Shown: positions 50,401 through 55,104 of the stretch, in pieces
Layout: each line of letters begins with the position of its first letter
How positions within the stretch are numbered: the stretch's first letter is position 1
Source of the DNA: Apostichopus japonicus
Lineage: Eukaryota > Echinodermata > Holothuroidea > Aspidochirotida > Stichopodidae
Assembly (NCBI RefSeq): GCF_037975245.1
Contig: NC_092565.1
Location: forward strand, 18,519,999-18,583,998
Direction of reading: 5' to 3'
DNA length: 64,000 bases
Made by a program: the position numbers and the translations under genes
Notes under the pieces: generated by a model
What the model was told of the DNA's origin: nothing
The model's input: only the letters and a program-made list of their open reading frames with translations
The model's database searches: none

Positions 50401-52438
50401 CTGTTCAGTCTGCACCTGAATGGAATCAAATGCGGCCATGAGCTCTCTTAAATACAAACTCAATCAAAAAGAAGGATTTTTTTTTCATTCCTTTGTCTTA
50501 AGGTAATTCACTGCTGGTCTTGCTTTATCATAACATCAGATTTACATGTTTCTACCAAAATAGATTGAACTATTTTTGTGGATGAACCGTCTGGGAACAG
50601 CTCTTCCTCCCTAAGTGGCTTTTCTAGTTAACATCCGTCGGATATTTTTGTCTCTCAAGTTTATAGATTTAATCTCTCTGGTTCAGTAACATGTTTTTGT
50701 AACTTCATGTCCTTTACCATAGGCATGCATTTCAAAGTCTGATTATGCATATATATACCATTAACAACACACACTAATCGATAAATATCCTGGCAACCTA
50801 TATAGTGCAATCAAATTACCACAAATAGAGGTACTTTCTCGATCCCCAAAACCCTGTTACAGAATTCAGTAAAAATAACTTAAGTACCAAAACAATGCCC
50901 CCTCAAAAGCAAATGATACCTATCATTGGCTAACTGATGTTTAACTGGAACATCGGGTAATACCGTAGGCATTTTTAAGCATTTCACCTGGCCAGTTTAT
51001 GAAGATATCCATTTCTGTTCTGAATATATCACCCTATTTACATTAAAGATCAATTGATCAATATGAACAAATTCATTTGATTTTGGAACCTCCACACGTG
51101 TACATAAGAACTCATGCCAGGGATCGGACCCCACGCTCGCGACCACCTACCAAAAATGAGGTTCATTTACTACCAAAATACGTGCGAAATTATCAGCCAT
51201 GTGATGCCCTGTGCTTGCTTAAATGCTGCCTACTAATGTGTCAACTTAAATGCTTGTAACAAACAAAAATAGAAGTAAATGGTCAACGGTGTCCGAGCTA
51301 TGCTTACATTTCAAAAATTTAACCCGAGCACGAGGTCTGATCATTCCTCGATTCGAGTCTTTTATGGGTTCAAATTGCAGGGTCTGATCCATGTTACGAC
51401 AGATTGGACCCTGTGTGTGGGGTTCATCAACATGCTGGGGGGGGAGGCCCTAAATGTAAACAATGAAGCAAGTCTAAAATAGATATCACAAAGCCACAAG
51501 TGCTTATATTGATATTGAATGTTTCTTCATTACTCATTAATTTGTAATTATTTTTAGAAGAAGTTGTATTTGAAAATGTTGTCACTGAACCAAAAACTGC
51601 ATGGTATTGGTATTTGGCTTGCATTAATATGGACTCTCAAAGAAAAAACAAAGTGAAAGCAATTGTACACCCTAGAAGCACTGGCAGCAGACATCGTTGC
51701 AACCTCAATTTCTTGCCCCCAACTGACTTGACTCTCTGAACCCGGATATCTACCATATATAGGAAAAGCTAAGCTGTTTGGATTTCTTGCATCCAAGCCA
51801 AGGTATTTAATAAGATAATAGGTACAGATAGATGGTAAGGATTGCAACATCATTAAATCATTCAATGGAAGGAAAACTGGGTAAGAAGTCATGTAATGTA
51901 AAAACAACTAAAGCTCAAAGGGAACTCGCTTTTGGGAAAGCAAATTCCTGGGTAAACCATGTTTAGACTCTATACCGATATATCATATTTTGAGGGAAAT
52001 GCTGATTTATAATAACCTGCTTTTATTTAACGGGGGCGGGGGGTGGGAGGTATAAAAGTTCTATACAATACCAGTACCTCTCTGGGCAGCAAATTTTTGA
52101 CGTTTACTTTTGCTGACTGGGTCTTTGGTGGGTGTGTCTGCTGGAGTAGTTGACCCTCCTGGCACTCCATCATTGTTATTATTCTGAACTTCTTCCATGA
52201 CGGAAGAGAGTGTTGTACAAATCTGCTTCACTTGCTGGGGGGTACTGATCAACAGTCTCCAACAACCTCCTACATTGTCGCCAAAGATCACCACTAGCGT
52301 CGGGTACCCTCCTGCCTCTCGTTCGAAAGTGACATGCCAGTCTTCGACGAGCGTTAAAGGGTGTCGTTCGACCGGGCTCTTGGAGTCTGCTTGGAGTAGA
52401 GATATGTGGCTCTCGCTGATGTGAAGGAGATGAGTTTT
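194..52438 (-). CDS. PLCE1: Phospholipase C epsilon (PLCE1 ortholog), 32 exons found, partial at both ends
   Basis: Multidomain phosphoinositide-specific PLC. By family knowledge it hydrolyses PIP2 to IP3 and diacylglycerol at membranes under Ras, Rap and Rho control, and its CDC25 domain promotes Rap/Ras exchange. The 32 exons sum to 6,876 nt, or 2,292 codons with no stop; every junction is phase-consistent and has GT/AG ends on the minus strand. Residue numbers below count from the first visible codon. Order: N-terminal region (1-163), CDC25 (about 164-480), PH-like (about 500-720), charged linker (755-841), EF hands (about 870-1039), X (1040-1200), X-Y linker, Y with a huge insertion (about 1300-1999), C2 (2000-2141), RA1 (about 2155-2247), RA2 start (2248-2292). 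Catalytic His, Asn, Glu and Asp residues are present, so the enzyme should be active. The combination of CDC25, PLC core and RA domains is unique to PLC-epsilon. The start codon and C-terminus lie outside what I can see. Confidence 0.93.
889..1077 (-). CDS. PLCE1: PLCE1 exon, RA1 second half
   Basis: A 189-bp exon encoding [20 protein letters not shown], an acidic stretch and [20 protein letters not shown]. The W-x-G-x-G-[RK]F[VI]LK ending is the last strand of an RA ubiquitin fold. Phase 0 at both ends, with good acceptor (ttacttgcag) and donor (gtgagg). Confidence 0.9.
1426..1797. mobile_element. TTAA-flanked MITE, copy 1 (intron)
   Basis: A roughly 365-bp element with imperfect inverted ends (left AAGGGTGGGAAGACTCG; right end, reverse complemented, AGGCATTTGAAGACTC) and TTAA on both sides, as in piggyBac-type elements. 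A second copy at 30178-30579 is highly similar along its whole length. No coding capacity. It lies in the intron between the two RA1 exons. Confidence 0.72.
1852..1980 (-). CDS. PLCE1: PLCE1 exon, RA1 first half
   Basis: A 129-bp exon encoding [20 protein letters not shown] then [20 protein letters not shown] and LAE. V-x-GV ... T-x-A-x-[EQ]LL is the start of a Ras-association domain, matching vertebrate RA1. Phase 0 at both ends. Confidence 0.88.
2616..2779 (-). CDS. PLCE1: PLCE1 exon, end of C2
   Basis: A 164-bp exon encoding [20 protein letters not shown] and [13 protein letters not shown], the last C2 strands. A polar helix with [16 protein letters not shown] follows and links to RA1. 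Ends in phase 0 at donor gtaggg. Confidence 0.95.
3540..3801 (-). CDS. PLCE1: PLCE1 exon, C2 domain
   Basis: A 262-bp exon encoding the C2 beta-sandwich: [67 protein letters not shown]. The epsilon-like AQRIIP(V/L) leads into LRRG, which is completed by GYRHVRLR in the next exon. Strong acceptor (gatttattcag). Confidence 0.96.
4101..4178. repeat. 29-bp tandem repeat, about 2.6 units
   Basis: The unit gccat(a/g)aa(c/a)tcagctga continues accaagtagctg and repeats just left of the 4327-4490 exon. The last unit is truncated. Confidence 0.8.
4327..4490 (-). CDS. PLCE1: PLCE1 exon, end of Y domain
   Basis: A 164-bp exon encoding [20 protein letters not shown] then [14 protein letters not shown] and [10 protein letters not shown]. 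The FE-x-NG-x-CGYVLKP motif ends the PLC barrel, and DLP(M/L)HL is specific to the epsilon class. The T-I-E end starts the first C2 strand. Ends in phase 0. Confidence 0.96.
4999..5134 (-). CDS. PLCE1: PLCE1 exon, Y domain (RIDSSN)
   Basis: Encodes [40 protein letters not shown] and QRE. RIDSSN-x-N-P and the W[12 protein letters not shown] strand belong to the Y barrel. The 5' boundary is uncertain: an aag acceptor gives 5134 and keeps the LTHCEF residues that line up with vertebrate HTACQL, while a stronger ttcag acceptor at 5107 would delete them. One leftover base at the 3' end completes an Asp codon. Confidence 0.88.
5790..5914 (-). CDS. PLCE1: PLCE1 exon, Y domain resumes
   Basis: A 125-bp exon. 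After [20 protein letters not shown] it reads [20 protein letters not shown], the PLC-epsilon (Y)HISSLNE helix where the barrel resumes. The acceptor is strong (gtttgtttcag). The donor is uncertain: gtgcaa at 5788-5789 is weak but is the only site in phase with the next exon; the frame stays open to about 5729. Confidence 0.82.
5915..8785. other. PLCE1 intron (2.9 kb)
   Basis: Intron between the giant charged exon and the Y-domain exon. It is AT-rich with only a 97-bp direct duplication near 8041-8240. I see no coding exon or RNA gene in it. Confidence 0.7.
8041..8240. repeat. 97-bp direct duplication
   Basis: Two diverged copies sharing gtgt(g)ttattattcagtt followed by aatctggttaccattca, then a similar tail with tagccctatgtag. 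Confidence 0.75.
8786..10156 (-). CDS. PLCE1: PLCE1 giant exon, Y-domain insertion part 2 (about 457 residues)
   Basis: The largest exon, 1,371 bp, open throughout in one frame. The first third alternates Lys blocks ([19 protein letters not shown] type) with acidic blocks. The middle is almost wholly Glu/Asp/Gly ([20 protein letters not shown]). The last part becomes less repetitive: [15 protein letters not shown], a Lys/Ala-rich helix ([19 protein letters not shown]) likely to form a coiled coil, then [20 protein letters not shown]. The acceptor (cgtatcgcag) and donor (gtgagt) are good and the phase fits both neighbours. It sits inside the Y half where mammalian PLC-epsilon carries its short insert. 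Long open frames on the plus strand here are antisense shadows. Confidence 0.88.
10378..10783. mobile_element. hAT-type MITE with ccctataa target duplication
   Basis: A 406-bp non-coding element with inverted ends CAGGGTTGTCCAACC / GGTTGGACAACCCTG, flanked by perfect 8-bp duplications ccctataa at 10370-10377 and 10784-10791. The end sequence and the GGCCCGCGGGCC stretch are typical of hAT families. It lies in the intron upstream of the giant exon. Confidence 0.92.
11010..11425. repeat. Degenerate tandem repeat in intron
   Basis: Five or so diverged units built from 'ccatatttaatgaaaata', 'acaacttttctttattgg' and 'ccagttttatattccac', differing in length. They lie just left of the 11492-11731 exon. 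Confidence 0.75.
11492..11731 (-). CDS. PLCE1: PLCE1 exon, Y-domain insertion part 1 (alternating K and E blocks)
   Basis: A 240-bp exon (about 80 residues) that alternates acidic and basic blocks: [62 protein letters not shown]. It follows VKFPG and precedes the 1,371-bp charged exon, phase 1 to phase 1. No fold recognised; predicted disordered. Vertebrate PLCE1 has a shorter basic Ser-rich stretch at the same point. Confidence 0.86.
12479..12621 (-). CDS. PLCE1: PLCE1 exon, linker end and start of Y domain
   Basis: A 143-bp exon. An Ala-rich segment and KKKKKK lead into [19 protein letters not shown], the start of the Y half of the catalytic barrel. In other PLCs this strand is followed within tens of residues by the HISS/FSE helix; here the large insertion follows instead. 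Confidence 0.93.
13316..13445 (-). repeat. Dispersed element, copy C (reverse)
   Basis: Reverse-strand copy of the element at 27150-27370 and 27799-28025. It shares gtaaaagtaagttggcctga continuing cgtttcgat, then gacaagtaacagtaacagaa. The family is not identified. Confidence 0.75.
13476..13587 (-). CDS. PLCE1: PLCE1 exon, X-Y linker
   Basis: A 112-bp exon encoding a Ser/Lys-rich low-order linker ([20 protein letters not shown] then a basic end GKTKHK). Phase enters at 1 and leaves at 2, matching both neighbours. No domain recognised; it should be part of the regulatory X-Y linker. Confidence 0.82.
13735..13860. repeat. SINE-like fragment
   Basis: Contains gtgtccttgggcaaggcact, a Cys-free low-coding stretch, and cccagttgtataaatgggga followed by cttgtgagg. 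This wording recurs in dispersed repeats of many marine invertebrates (from general knowledge). No TSD defined. Confidence 0.55.
13909..14014 (-). CDS. PLCE1: PLCE1 exon, acidic X-Y linker
   Basis: A 106-bp exon encoding [20 protein letters not shown] then [15 protein letters not shown]. Acidic X-Y linkers keep PI-PLCs auto-inhibited by occluding the active site at rest. Ends with one leftover base; the donor is gtatct. Confidence 0.88.
14440..14725. repeat. Direct duplication in intron
   Basis: Two copies share cttcaaccacaagaagatca, then 'ttgaatttct(t/a)aacaact' and 'cttttcaaaat'. The first starts near 14470, the second near 14671. Confidence 0.75.
14824..14976 (-). CDS. PLCE1: PLCE1 exon, end of X domain
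   Basis: A 153-bp exon encoding [40 protein letters not shown] and a short polar tail. The KNKKL segment carries the paired lysines that contact the substrate phosphates in PI-PLCs. Ends AAA before donor gtgaga, phase 0. Confidence 0.96.
15045..15395. repeat. Diverged direct duplication in intron
   Basis: Two diverged copies begin with cattcaatggtt(t/a)tctt, then acact(g)(t/c)(g/a)ttggg and 'tttgacaagct', and end near 'tttccctc'. They are about 225 bp apart. Confidence 0.65.
15840..15956 (-). CDS. PLCE1: PLCE1 exon, X domain with calcium-binding Glu
   Basis: A 117-bp exon encoding [20 protein letters not shown] and [19 protein letters not shown]. The SIENHCS motif holds the third acidic calcium ligand (about residue 1133). 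Phase 0 at both ends. Confidence 0.97.
16794..16901 (-). CDS. PLCE1: PLCE1 exon, X domain with second catalytic His
   Basis: A 108-bp exon encoding [20 protein letters not shown] and [16 protein letters not shown]. It supplies the calcium ligands Glu (about 1084) and Asp (about 1086) in VELD and the second catalytic His (about 1099) in YHGHT. All are intact. Phase 0 at both ends. Confidence 0.97.
17400..17649. mobile_element. hAT-type MITE with agtgggca target duplication
   Basis: A 250-bp element with inverted ends CAAGGGCGGCAGAA / TTCCGCCGCCCTTG, flanked by exact 8-bp duplications agtgggca at 17392-17399 and 17650-17657. It ends 66 bp from the SSHNTYLTG exon. Confidence 0.9.
17716..17820 (-). 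CDS. PLCE1: PLCE1 exon, X domain with first catalytic His
   Basis: A 105-bp exon encoding [20 protein letters not shown] then [20 protein letters not shown] supplies the first catalytic His (about residue 1054) and the calcium-binding Asn (1055). Phase 0 at both ends. It sits between two hAT MITEs, 66 bp from one and 50 bp from the other. Confidence 0.97.
17871..18252. mobile_element. hAT-type MITE with gttacttg target duplication
   Basis: A 382-bp element with inverted ends CATAGGCGTAGGAG / CTCCTATGCCTATG and exact 8-bp duplications gttacttg at 17863-17870 and 18253-18260. The element at 58521-58888 is the same family along its full length. Confidence 0.93.
18863..18979 (-). CDS. PLCE1: PLCE1 exon, last EF-hand segment
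   Basis: A 117-bp exon, phase 0 at both ends, encoding [20 protein letters not shown] and [17 protein letters not shown]-x-R-x-[LM]M-x-[KD] is the canonical segment that precedes the X domain in PI-PLCs. Confidence 0.94.
18998..19130. repeat. Two-copy tandem duplication beside EF-hand exon
   Basis: The segment gtgtgtgatgacacacagct, preceded by gcaatgacatagaaa, occurs twice about 74 bp apart. The acceptor of the 18863-18979 exon lies at the left end of this duplication, so a decoy acceptor was copied. Confidence 0.75.
19562..19779 (-). CDS. PLCE1: PLCE1 exon, EF-hand region
   Basis: A 218-bp exon encoding [20 protein letters not shown], a polar stretch with SSITNNS, and the helix [20 protein letters not shown] ending AALIR. 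The latter matches the PLC EF-hand element before the 'FEP' segment. Ends in phase 0 at donor gtaagt. Confidence 0.9.
19933..20076 (-). CDS. PLCE1: PLCE1 exon, EF-hand region
   Basis: A 144-bp exon encoding [20 protein letters not shown] and [11 protein letters not shown], then a Thr/Pro-rich linker. The F-x-x-LF-x-x-FS-x-R-x-RKD-x-KD-[IL]F pattern is specific to PLC-epsilon at this position. Strong acceptor tttctacag. Confidence 0.92.
20673..20786 (-). CDS. PLCE1: PLCE1 exon, entry to EF-hand region
   Basis: A 114-bp exon encoding [20 protein letters not shown] and [12 protein letters not shown]. It leads into the helix completed by the next exon ([16 protein letters not shown]). Phase 1 at both ends, with a good acceptor (cttgaatcag). 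Confidence 0.85.
21170..21480. repeat. Degenerate minisatellite
   Basis: About eight diverged units of 'ggcacta(t/a)ggca(a/t)ttgaa' followed by gggacaac or gtgaacttg. It lies in the intron next to the K-to-D/E linker exon. Confidence 0.75.
21565..21823 (-). CDS. PLCE1: PLCE1 exon, K-block then D/E-block linker
   Basis: A 259-bp exon encoding the linker between PH-like and EF-hand regions. After [12 protein letters not shown] it runs [20 protein letters not shown], then switches to [20 protein letters not shown]. Vertebrate PLCE1 also has a lysine run here, followed by a mixed acidic part, so the position is conserved while the charge segregation is stronger. One leftover base joins the next exon. 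Confidence 0.88.
22140..22445. repeat. Diverged tandem repeat, about 85-bp unit
   Basis: Units share ctgctacccactttgttcac and 'ggtttatatctgattggg'. Two clear copies and further partial ones lie between the 21565-21823 and 22603-22731 exons. Confidence 0.75.
22603..22731 (-). CDS. PLCE1: PLCE1 exon, end of PH-like region
   Basis: A 129-bp exon, phase 0 at both ends. It opens with [20 protein letters not shown], the (L/I)FGGR motif that closes the PH-like region in PLC-epsilon, then runs through a basic segment ending [10 protein letters not shown] before donor gtgggt. Confidence 0.9.
23066..24145. repeat. 43-bp minisatellite, about 25 units
   Basis: The unit gatcacttgggtatcatact continues acatagggtaaatgccttgt and tgt (43 bp). 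Each unit carries the palindrome GTGATCAC or a one-base variant. Unit variants at 23101-23272 recur in the same order at 23273-23444, so part of the array has a 172-bp (four-unit) higher-order period. It lies in the intron between the PH-like exons. Confidence 0.97.
25243..25942 (-). CDS. PLCE1: PLCE1 exon, PH-like domain
   Basis: A 700-bp exon encoding an acidic lead ([20 protein letters not shown]) and the divergent PLC-epsilon PH-like domain. Markers include [46 protein letters not shown] and [11 protein letters not shown], ending [10 protein letters not shown] in phase 0. The end matches the W-L-x-x-Q-[YF] ... GPT-x-x-x-A-[VI] signature that leads into IFGGR in the next exon. It is the second largest exon of the gene. 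Confidence 0.93.
26385..26580. repeat. Dispersed SINE-like element fragment
   Basis: Contains catatagcgctttatacc, tctcaaagtgctttacag and aggtacccatttaacctctg followed by ggtggag. A related fragment is at 59185-59290. The wording recurs in dispersed repeats of many marine invertebrates; family not assigned. Confidence 0.6.
26752..26921 (-). CDS. PLCE1: PLCE1 exon, end of CDC25
   Basis: A 170-bp exon encoding [20 protein letters not shown] and a helical [20 protein letters not shown], which corresponds to the last CDC25 helix in vertebrate PLCE1. Strong acceptor (atctttcag) and donor (gtaaag). Two leftover bases make a Ser codon with the first base of the next exon. Confidence 0.85.
27150..27370 (+). 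repeat. Dispersed element, copy A
   Basis: About 220 bp, beginning 'tttatctcctacctctcctc' and ending with the self-complementary gatcctgctaggatc, gaaacgtcaggcc and 'aacttacttttacac'. Copy B lies 649 bp downstream and a reverse copy at 13316-13445. Confidence 0.85.
27799..28025 (+). repeat. Dispersed element, copy B
   Basis: Near-identical to copy A over its length, with a few substitutions and a small insertion in the hairpin (gatcctgctgctaggatc). Confidence 0.85.
28407..28538 (-). CDS. PLCE1: PLCE1 probable exon, CDC25 distal part
   Basis: A 132-bp (44-codon) stop-free stretch between an acceptor reading ttaccag and donor gtataatt, phase 0 at both ends, as the flanking exons require. It encodes [20 protein letters not shown], a [16 protein letters not shown] segment and SARE. 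The second half can be lined up with the distal helices of the vertebrate PLCE1 CDC25 domain; the first half looks extra. The acceptor tract is poor, so this is a moderate-confidence exon. Confidence 0.58.
29540..29930. mobile_element. hAT-type MITE with aaacagaa target duplication
   Basis: A 391-bp element with perfect 12-bp inverted ends CAGTGGCGGAGC / GCTCCGCCACTG and exact 8-bp duplications aaacagaa at 29532-29539 and 29931-29938. No transposase. Confidence 0.95.
30178..30579. mobile_element. TTAA-flanked MITE, copy 2
   Basis: A roughly 394-bp copy of the element at 1426-1797, with ends AGGGTGTGAAGACTCG and (reverse complemented) AGGCATTGAAGACTCG, TTAA on both sides. It carries about 30 extra bases near 30400-30430 that copy 1 lacks. 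Confidence 0.75.
35751..36156. mobile_element. hAT-type MITE with actaatta target duplication
   Basis: A 406-bp element with imperfect inverted ends CACGGGCGTAGGAA / TTCCTACGCCACTG and exact 8-bp duplications actaatta at 35743-35750 and 36157-36164. It ends 124 bp from the PGCKVVP exon. Confidence 0.9.
36281..36521 (-). CDS. PLCE1: PLCE1 exon, CDC25 catalytic hairpin region
   Basis: A 241-bp exon encoding [20 protein letters not shown] and the diagnostic RasGEF stretch [20 protein letters not shown]. The PGCKVVP(Y/F)FG motif helps form the catalytic site for nucleotide release from Ras/Rap. It ends in phase 0 after SMLEMERE with donor gtaaga. Confidence 0.93.
37191..37333 (-). CDS. PLCE1: PLCE1 exon, CDC25 core
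   Basis: A 143-bp exon encoding [20 protein letters not shown] and then [20 protein letters not shown]. This is the classic RasGEF segment (V-x-x-W-V ... A-x-x-C-x-x-x-x-N-F/Y-x-A-V). The CWNMGN spelling is close to vertebrate PLCE1. It ends with two leftover bases inside a Leu codon. Confidence 0.92.
37500..37845. repeat. Interleaved inverted repeat (A-B-A'-B')
   Basis: Segment A (about 37510-37620) is inverted at 37677-37786, for example ggacccagttttattggggc against gccccaataaaaactgggtc. The spacer B (about 37618-37676) is itself inverted at 37790-37845, for example ttccgacaataccaaataat against attatttggtattgtcggaa. The two inverted pairs therefore interlock rather than nest. Confidence 0.88.
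38520..38910. repeat. Degenerate minisatellite (cttagtgtccctaagta)
   Basis: About fifteen diverged units of 'acttagtgtccctaagtaatgag'-type sequence, with units alternating between 'aagttatgaacac' and 'tatgtaatcagg' versions. Confidence 0.82.
41376..41440. repeat. (TA)n microsatellite
   Basis: Roughly 30 uninterrupted TA units, a likely polymorphic and fragile site. Confidence 0.95.
43721..43980 (-). CDS. PLCE1: PLCE1 exon, start of CDC25 RasGEF domain
   Basis: A 260-bp exon encoding the first helices of the CDC25 domain. It carries [20 protein letters not shown] followed by [20 protein letters not shown], matching the RasGEF opening in which a T-N-x-E-F/L-x-L-F segment leads the catalytic core. 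It ends in phase 0 at [11 protein letters not shown] and joins directly to VTEWVVETV in the next exon. Confidence 0.87.
44834..44897 (-). CDS. PLCE1: PLCE1 short exon before CDC25
   Basis: A 64-bp exon with a strong acceptor (tccatctgcag) and donor ggtaaaa. It encodes [20 protein letters not shown] plus Arg and ends with one leftover base, which completes the Asp codon at the start of the next exon. Confidence 0.78.
44898..51670. other. PLCE1 intron (6.8 kb)
   Basis: Intron between the micro-exon and the SSCWNLVVK exon. It contains the 205-bp direct duplication at 48322-48730 and otherwise AT-rich sequence with short open frames that show no protein character. Confidence 0.55.
48322..48730. 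repeat. 205-bp direct duplication
   Basis: Two near-identical tandem copies starting atgtatgattctacttgatg at 48322 and 48527, each ending with tactatatccaccg(t/a)gga. Differences are a few substitutions and indels, so the duplication is recent. Confidence 0.9.
51671..51735 (-). CDS. PLCE1: PLCE1 micro-exon (65 bp)
   Basis: A 65-bp exon, ttcag acceptor and gtgtac donor, encoding [20 protein letters not shown] plus two residues. It takes one base from the upstream exon and ends in phase 0, which is what is needed to join 52078-52438 to 44834-44897; those two are out of phase without it. The pyrimidine tract is weak, so the call rests on phase and on the protein-like reading. Confidence 0.6.
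52078..52438 (-). CDS. PLCE1: PLCE1 exon, N-terminal region before CDC25
   Basis: A 361-bp exon that starts in phase 0 after an acceptor reading cgtag and ends with one leftover base before gtactg. It contains [15 protein letters not shown] and [19 protein letters not shown], then an acidic-helical stretch and a Ser/Thr/Pro/Lys tail. I do not recognise a named domain. The globular look and its place upstream of CDC25 suggest part of the PLC-epsilon N-terminus. This is the most 5' exon I could support. Confidence 0.72.
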
Positions 52439-53419
52439 CTACGTGTGAGGAAAGAAAAAGTTTCATTTTTTTTAAAAATCCAAGCAAGCTAAAACCAAAA
52501 ACATTTTGGTTTTTTTCCAATTTGTGGTGATTTGAGATACTCTAATGGCAGTGGGTGGTGACCCAGAAGGCCACAAGTGTTCCATCTAGTACATTATAGA
52601 TCTTGGAACGAATCCACATAACTGCCAGTGTAGAGGTTACATTGAATTTCACAGAGAGCTGTATTTTCACATTTGGTCCGTATCAAATCCTGAATCCATT
52701 AGGAAGCTTATTAATATCTGTTCCACAGAGCAGCTGTAACATGAAATGCAATGTACGAAGAAAGTAAATACTGACAGCTTGTCAAAACAGCTAGATCAAA
52801 AGCTTGTCAAAACAGTCAAAACAGAAGTTATACTGTGGGATGTGAATATGTGCAATTAAGTAATTGGTTAAATGTTAACAGCATATATATGTAAGGTGTC
52901 AACCATAGGTCTGGTCAACCAAAAACAATCCTAAACAATTTTTCCCGAGTCATTCCAGAGTGATATTTTACAAAATACATGAAATGACCTAAAACACTCA
53001 TACTGTAGAACAGTATTTTGAAAGCCTTCGTTTCTTAATCAGTACTACTCAGAAGTCTTCATTAAATTTATAATTAAAAACCTTTTTTCAAGTTTTAAGA
53101 TTACCGATGTTACCGCCTTGGTTGCTATTACAGTGCGTAATTCATCTTCAAGCGGGTTCTACTCTCCCATCCCTTCTCAATAGGATTGTGCAATACAGCT
53201 TGCAAGAAATTTCAATTCAACCTCAGAAGAGAAAAAAATCAGCCTCCACATAGTTGCACTTATTGCTTATATGTGTACCCTCAGGACCTTAGGCTTGAGC
53301 AGTGAGCACCGGTCTACACTGCACACTTACACATGGATCAATTTAGATCACACTTAGTTCCTACATGATATATCAGTAATATCACTACTGCTGGGAATAA
53401 CTTAGTGTTCAAATATTGT

Positions 53420-53585
53420 ATGTATGTATGTGTCACATGTATATGTATATTGTCACAGTTTTGTGTCACATGTATATGTATATTGTGTGTATTGTGTGTG
53501 TATTGTGTATATTGTGTGTATTGTGTATATGTATATTGTGTATATCGTGTCACAGTTTTGTGTCACATGTATATTGTGTCACATT
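53420..53585. repeat. TG/TA-rich minisatellite
   Basis: Interrupted repeats of tgtcacatgtatatgtatat, attgtgtgtattgtgtatat and cacagttttgtgtcacatg. Open frames on both strands here are repeat artefacts. Confidence 0.9.
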
Positions 53586-54389
53586 ATTGAAAGCTCTGAA
53601 CTTTATGCCTCTTAAATATAAATATATACCACTGTTGCTGCATACAAAAACTGCTATGTTCTTTAGCTTTGCACTTGAATAGTAATTTATCCATTTTTGC
53701 CTAGAATTTTGCGATGAGATTCCGGAAAGAATTATTTCCTGTCCTCATAAAAATTAGGTCTCCTTCTTTGGCAACGTGTAATTACATGAACTTGTCCTAC
53801 ATATCCAAACTTCTGACAGGACGACCGGATTAGGATAACAAAAGCAATCTATTCTGACACTATTAATCTCACTGCTGATATATCATAAGTACTTGATGAC
53901 CATTATACTTGATCTAGTTGACAGTTGAACCTGAACAATATATATAGAAATAGAAACTTACTCAATGGAATTGAAAAGGGGGGGGGGGGGAATGTAAACT
54001 GGCTATAACCTGGGTCAATGCACCACCAAACATGTTGGAAAAAAAAATCTAGCTATGTTGATTAAACCATATAAATATATCCAACTCTGTTTCCATTCCA
54101 AATTGATTTATAATGTTAACACAAAGATAGTGAAAACTAAATATGGCCTATAGTCGTACAAGGCCGTAGCTGCAATCGGACAATTGTTTTGGGAGGTGAG
54201 AGGGAATGGCACTAAGACTTTTGATTGACTAAAGATATCTAATGAACTGAATATAATATGACTATAAGTTACTGTAAGCTTGGAAAATTCAGGTTCAAGT
54301 GGGGATGGGGGAAAGGGAAGAGAAATTCCCTTATCACATATCCTACATTTAATTAACTAATTAATGTAAAATTATAAAACAAGTAATTT

Positions 54390-54390
54390 A

Positions 54391-54447
<57 letters not shown>
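54390..54447. repeat. (TA)n microsatellite
   Basis: A TA tract of about 58 bp with a single interruption (tacata). Confidence 0.95.
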
Positions 54448-54450
<3 letters not shown>

Positions 54451-54837
54451 GAATGTTCACTCAATGATTTTCCTTTAACATTAAATACTGTATAATGCAG
54501 TATATGATATGTAGCCAGTCATTGTGATACCTACTTGTGCTATGATACCATGAAACAATATATCCAGTATCACATCACCATATGCTATGCAAACCAGGCA
54601 ATTTGCTATACAAGATATATACAGCAGTGTTTGAACACACAAACTATATAGTACATCACAAGAGACACAATTTTAAAGCATTCAAAAGTACTAGCACCTA
54701 ATATTTGAAAACTAACTTATTCCCTGTGATACAACTGAATATTAAATCAAAATGTTATATTAGGTAGCAGCCGCTAATAAACAGTAGAATATATTAAACT
54801 ACCAATGACGTTTATATAGCTAGTGGAGTGTGATCCA

Positions 54838-55104
54838 TTCAACCTGGTTAGCCCTCCGTTGGTTTATACCCGGCAAGAAACCGTGATTTTCTGGATATGA
54901 CATGGTCTTCAAAGTAACCAAAGCTGCCTTTCTTATCTTAGCTAATGAAGCTACTGCAGCAGGAATAATCTTTCACAAACTTAGAGATTGAGTCCTAGTG
55001 AGACAAGGAAGAAAGCTTTGGTTACTTCGTTGATCATGTGATACCTGGGAAGATTGCCAGTTTTTTTTCATGTGTAAACCAAGCGAGGGCTAACCAGGTT
55101 GAAC
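54838..55104. repeat. Foldback (inverted-repeat) element, 267 bp
   Basis: Outer arms ttcaacctggttagccctc and gagggctaaccaggttgaa are perfect inverses, extended by ttggttta / taaaccaa. Inner arms gtaaccaaagctgcctttct and gaaagctttggttac also pair. No clear target duplication was found, so the class is open. Confidence 0.8.

Noticed and set aside
51090-51180. Reverse-strand tRNA T-arm-like sequence (ggatcggaccccacg)
   Set aside because: No cloverleaf and no second arm; at best a SINE relic.
53338-53682. Overlapping frames rich in Cys, Val and Tyr or in Thr, Gln and His
   Set aside because: Translations of the TG/TA minisatellite.
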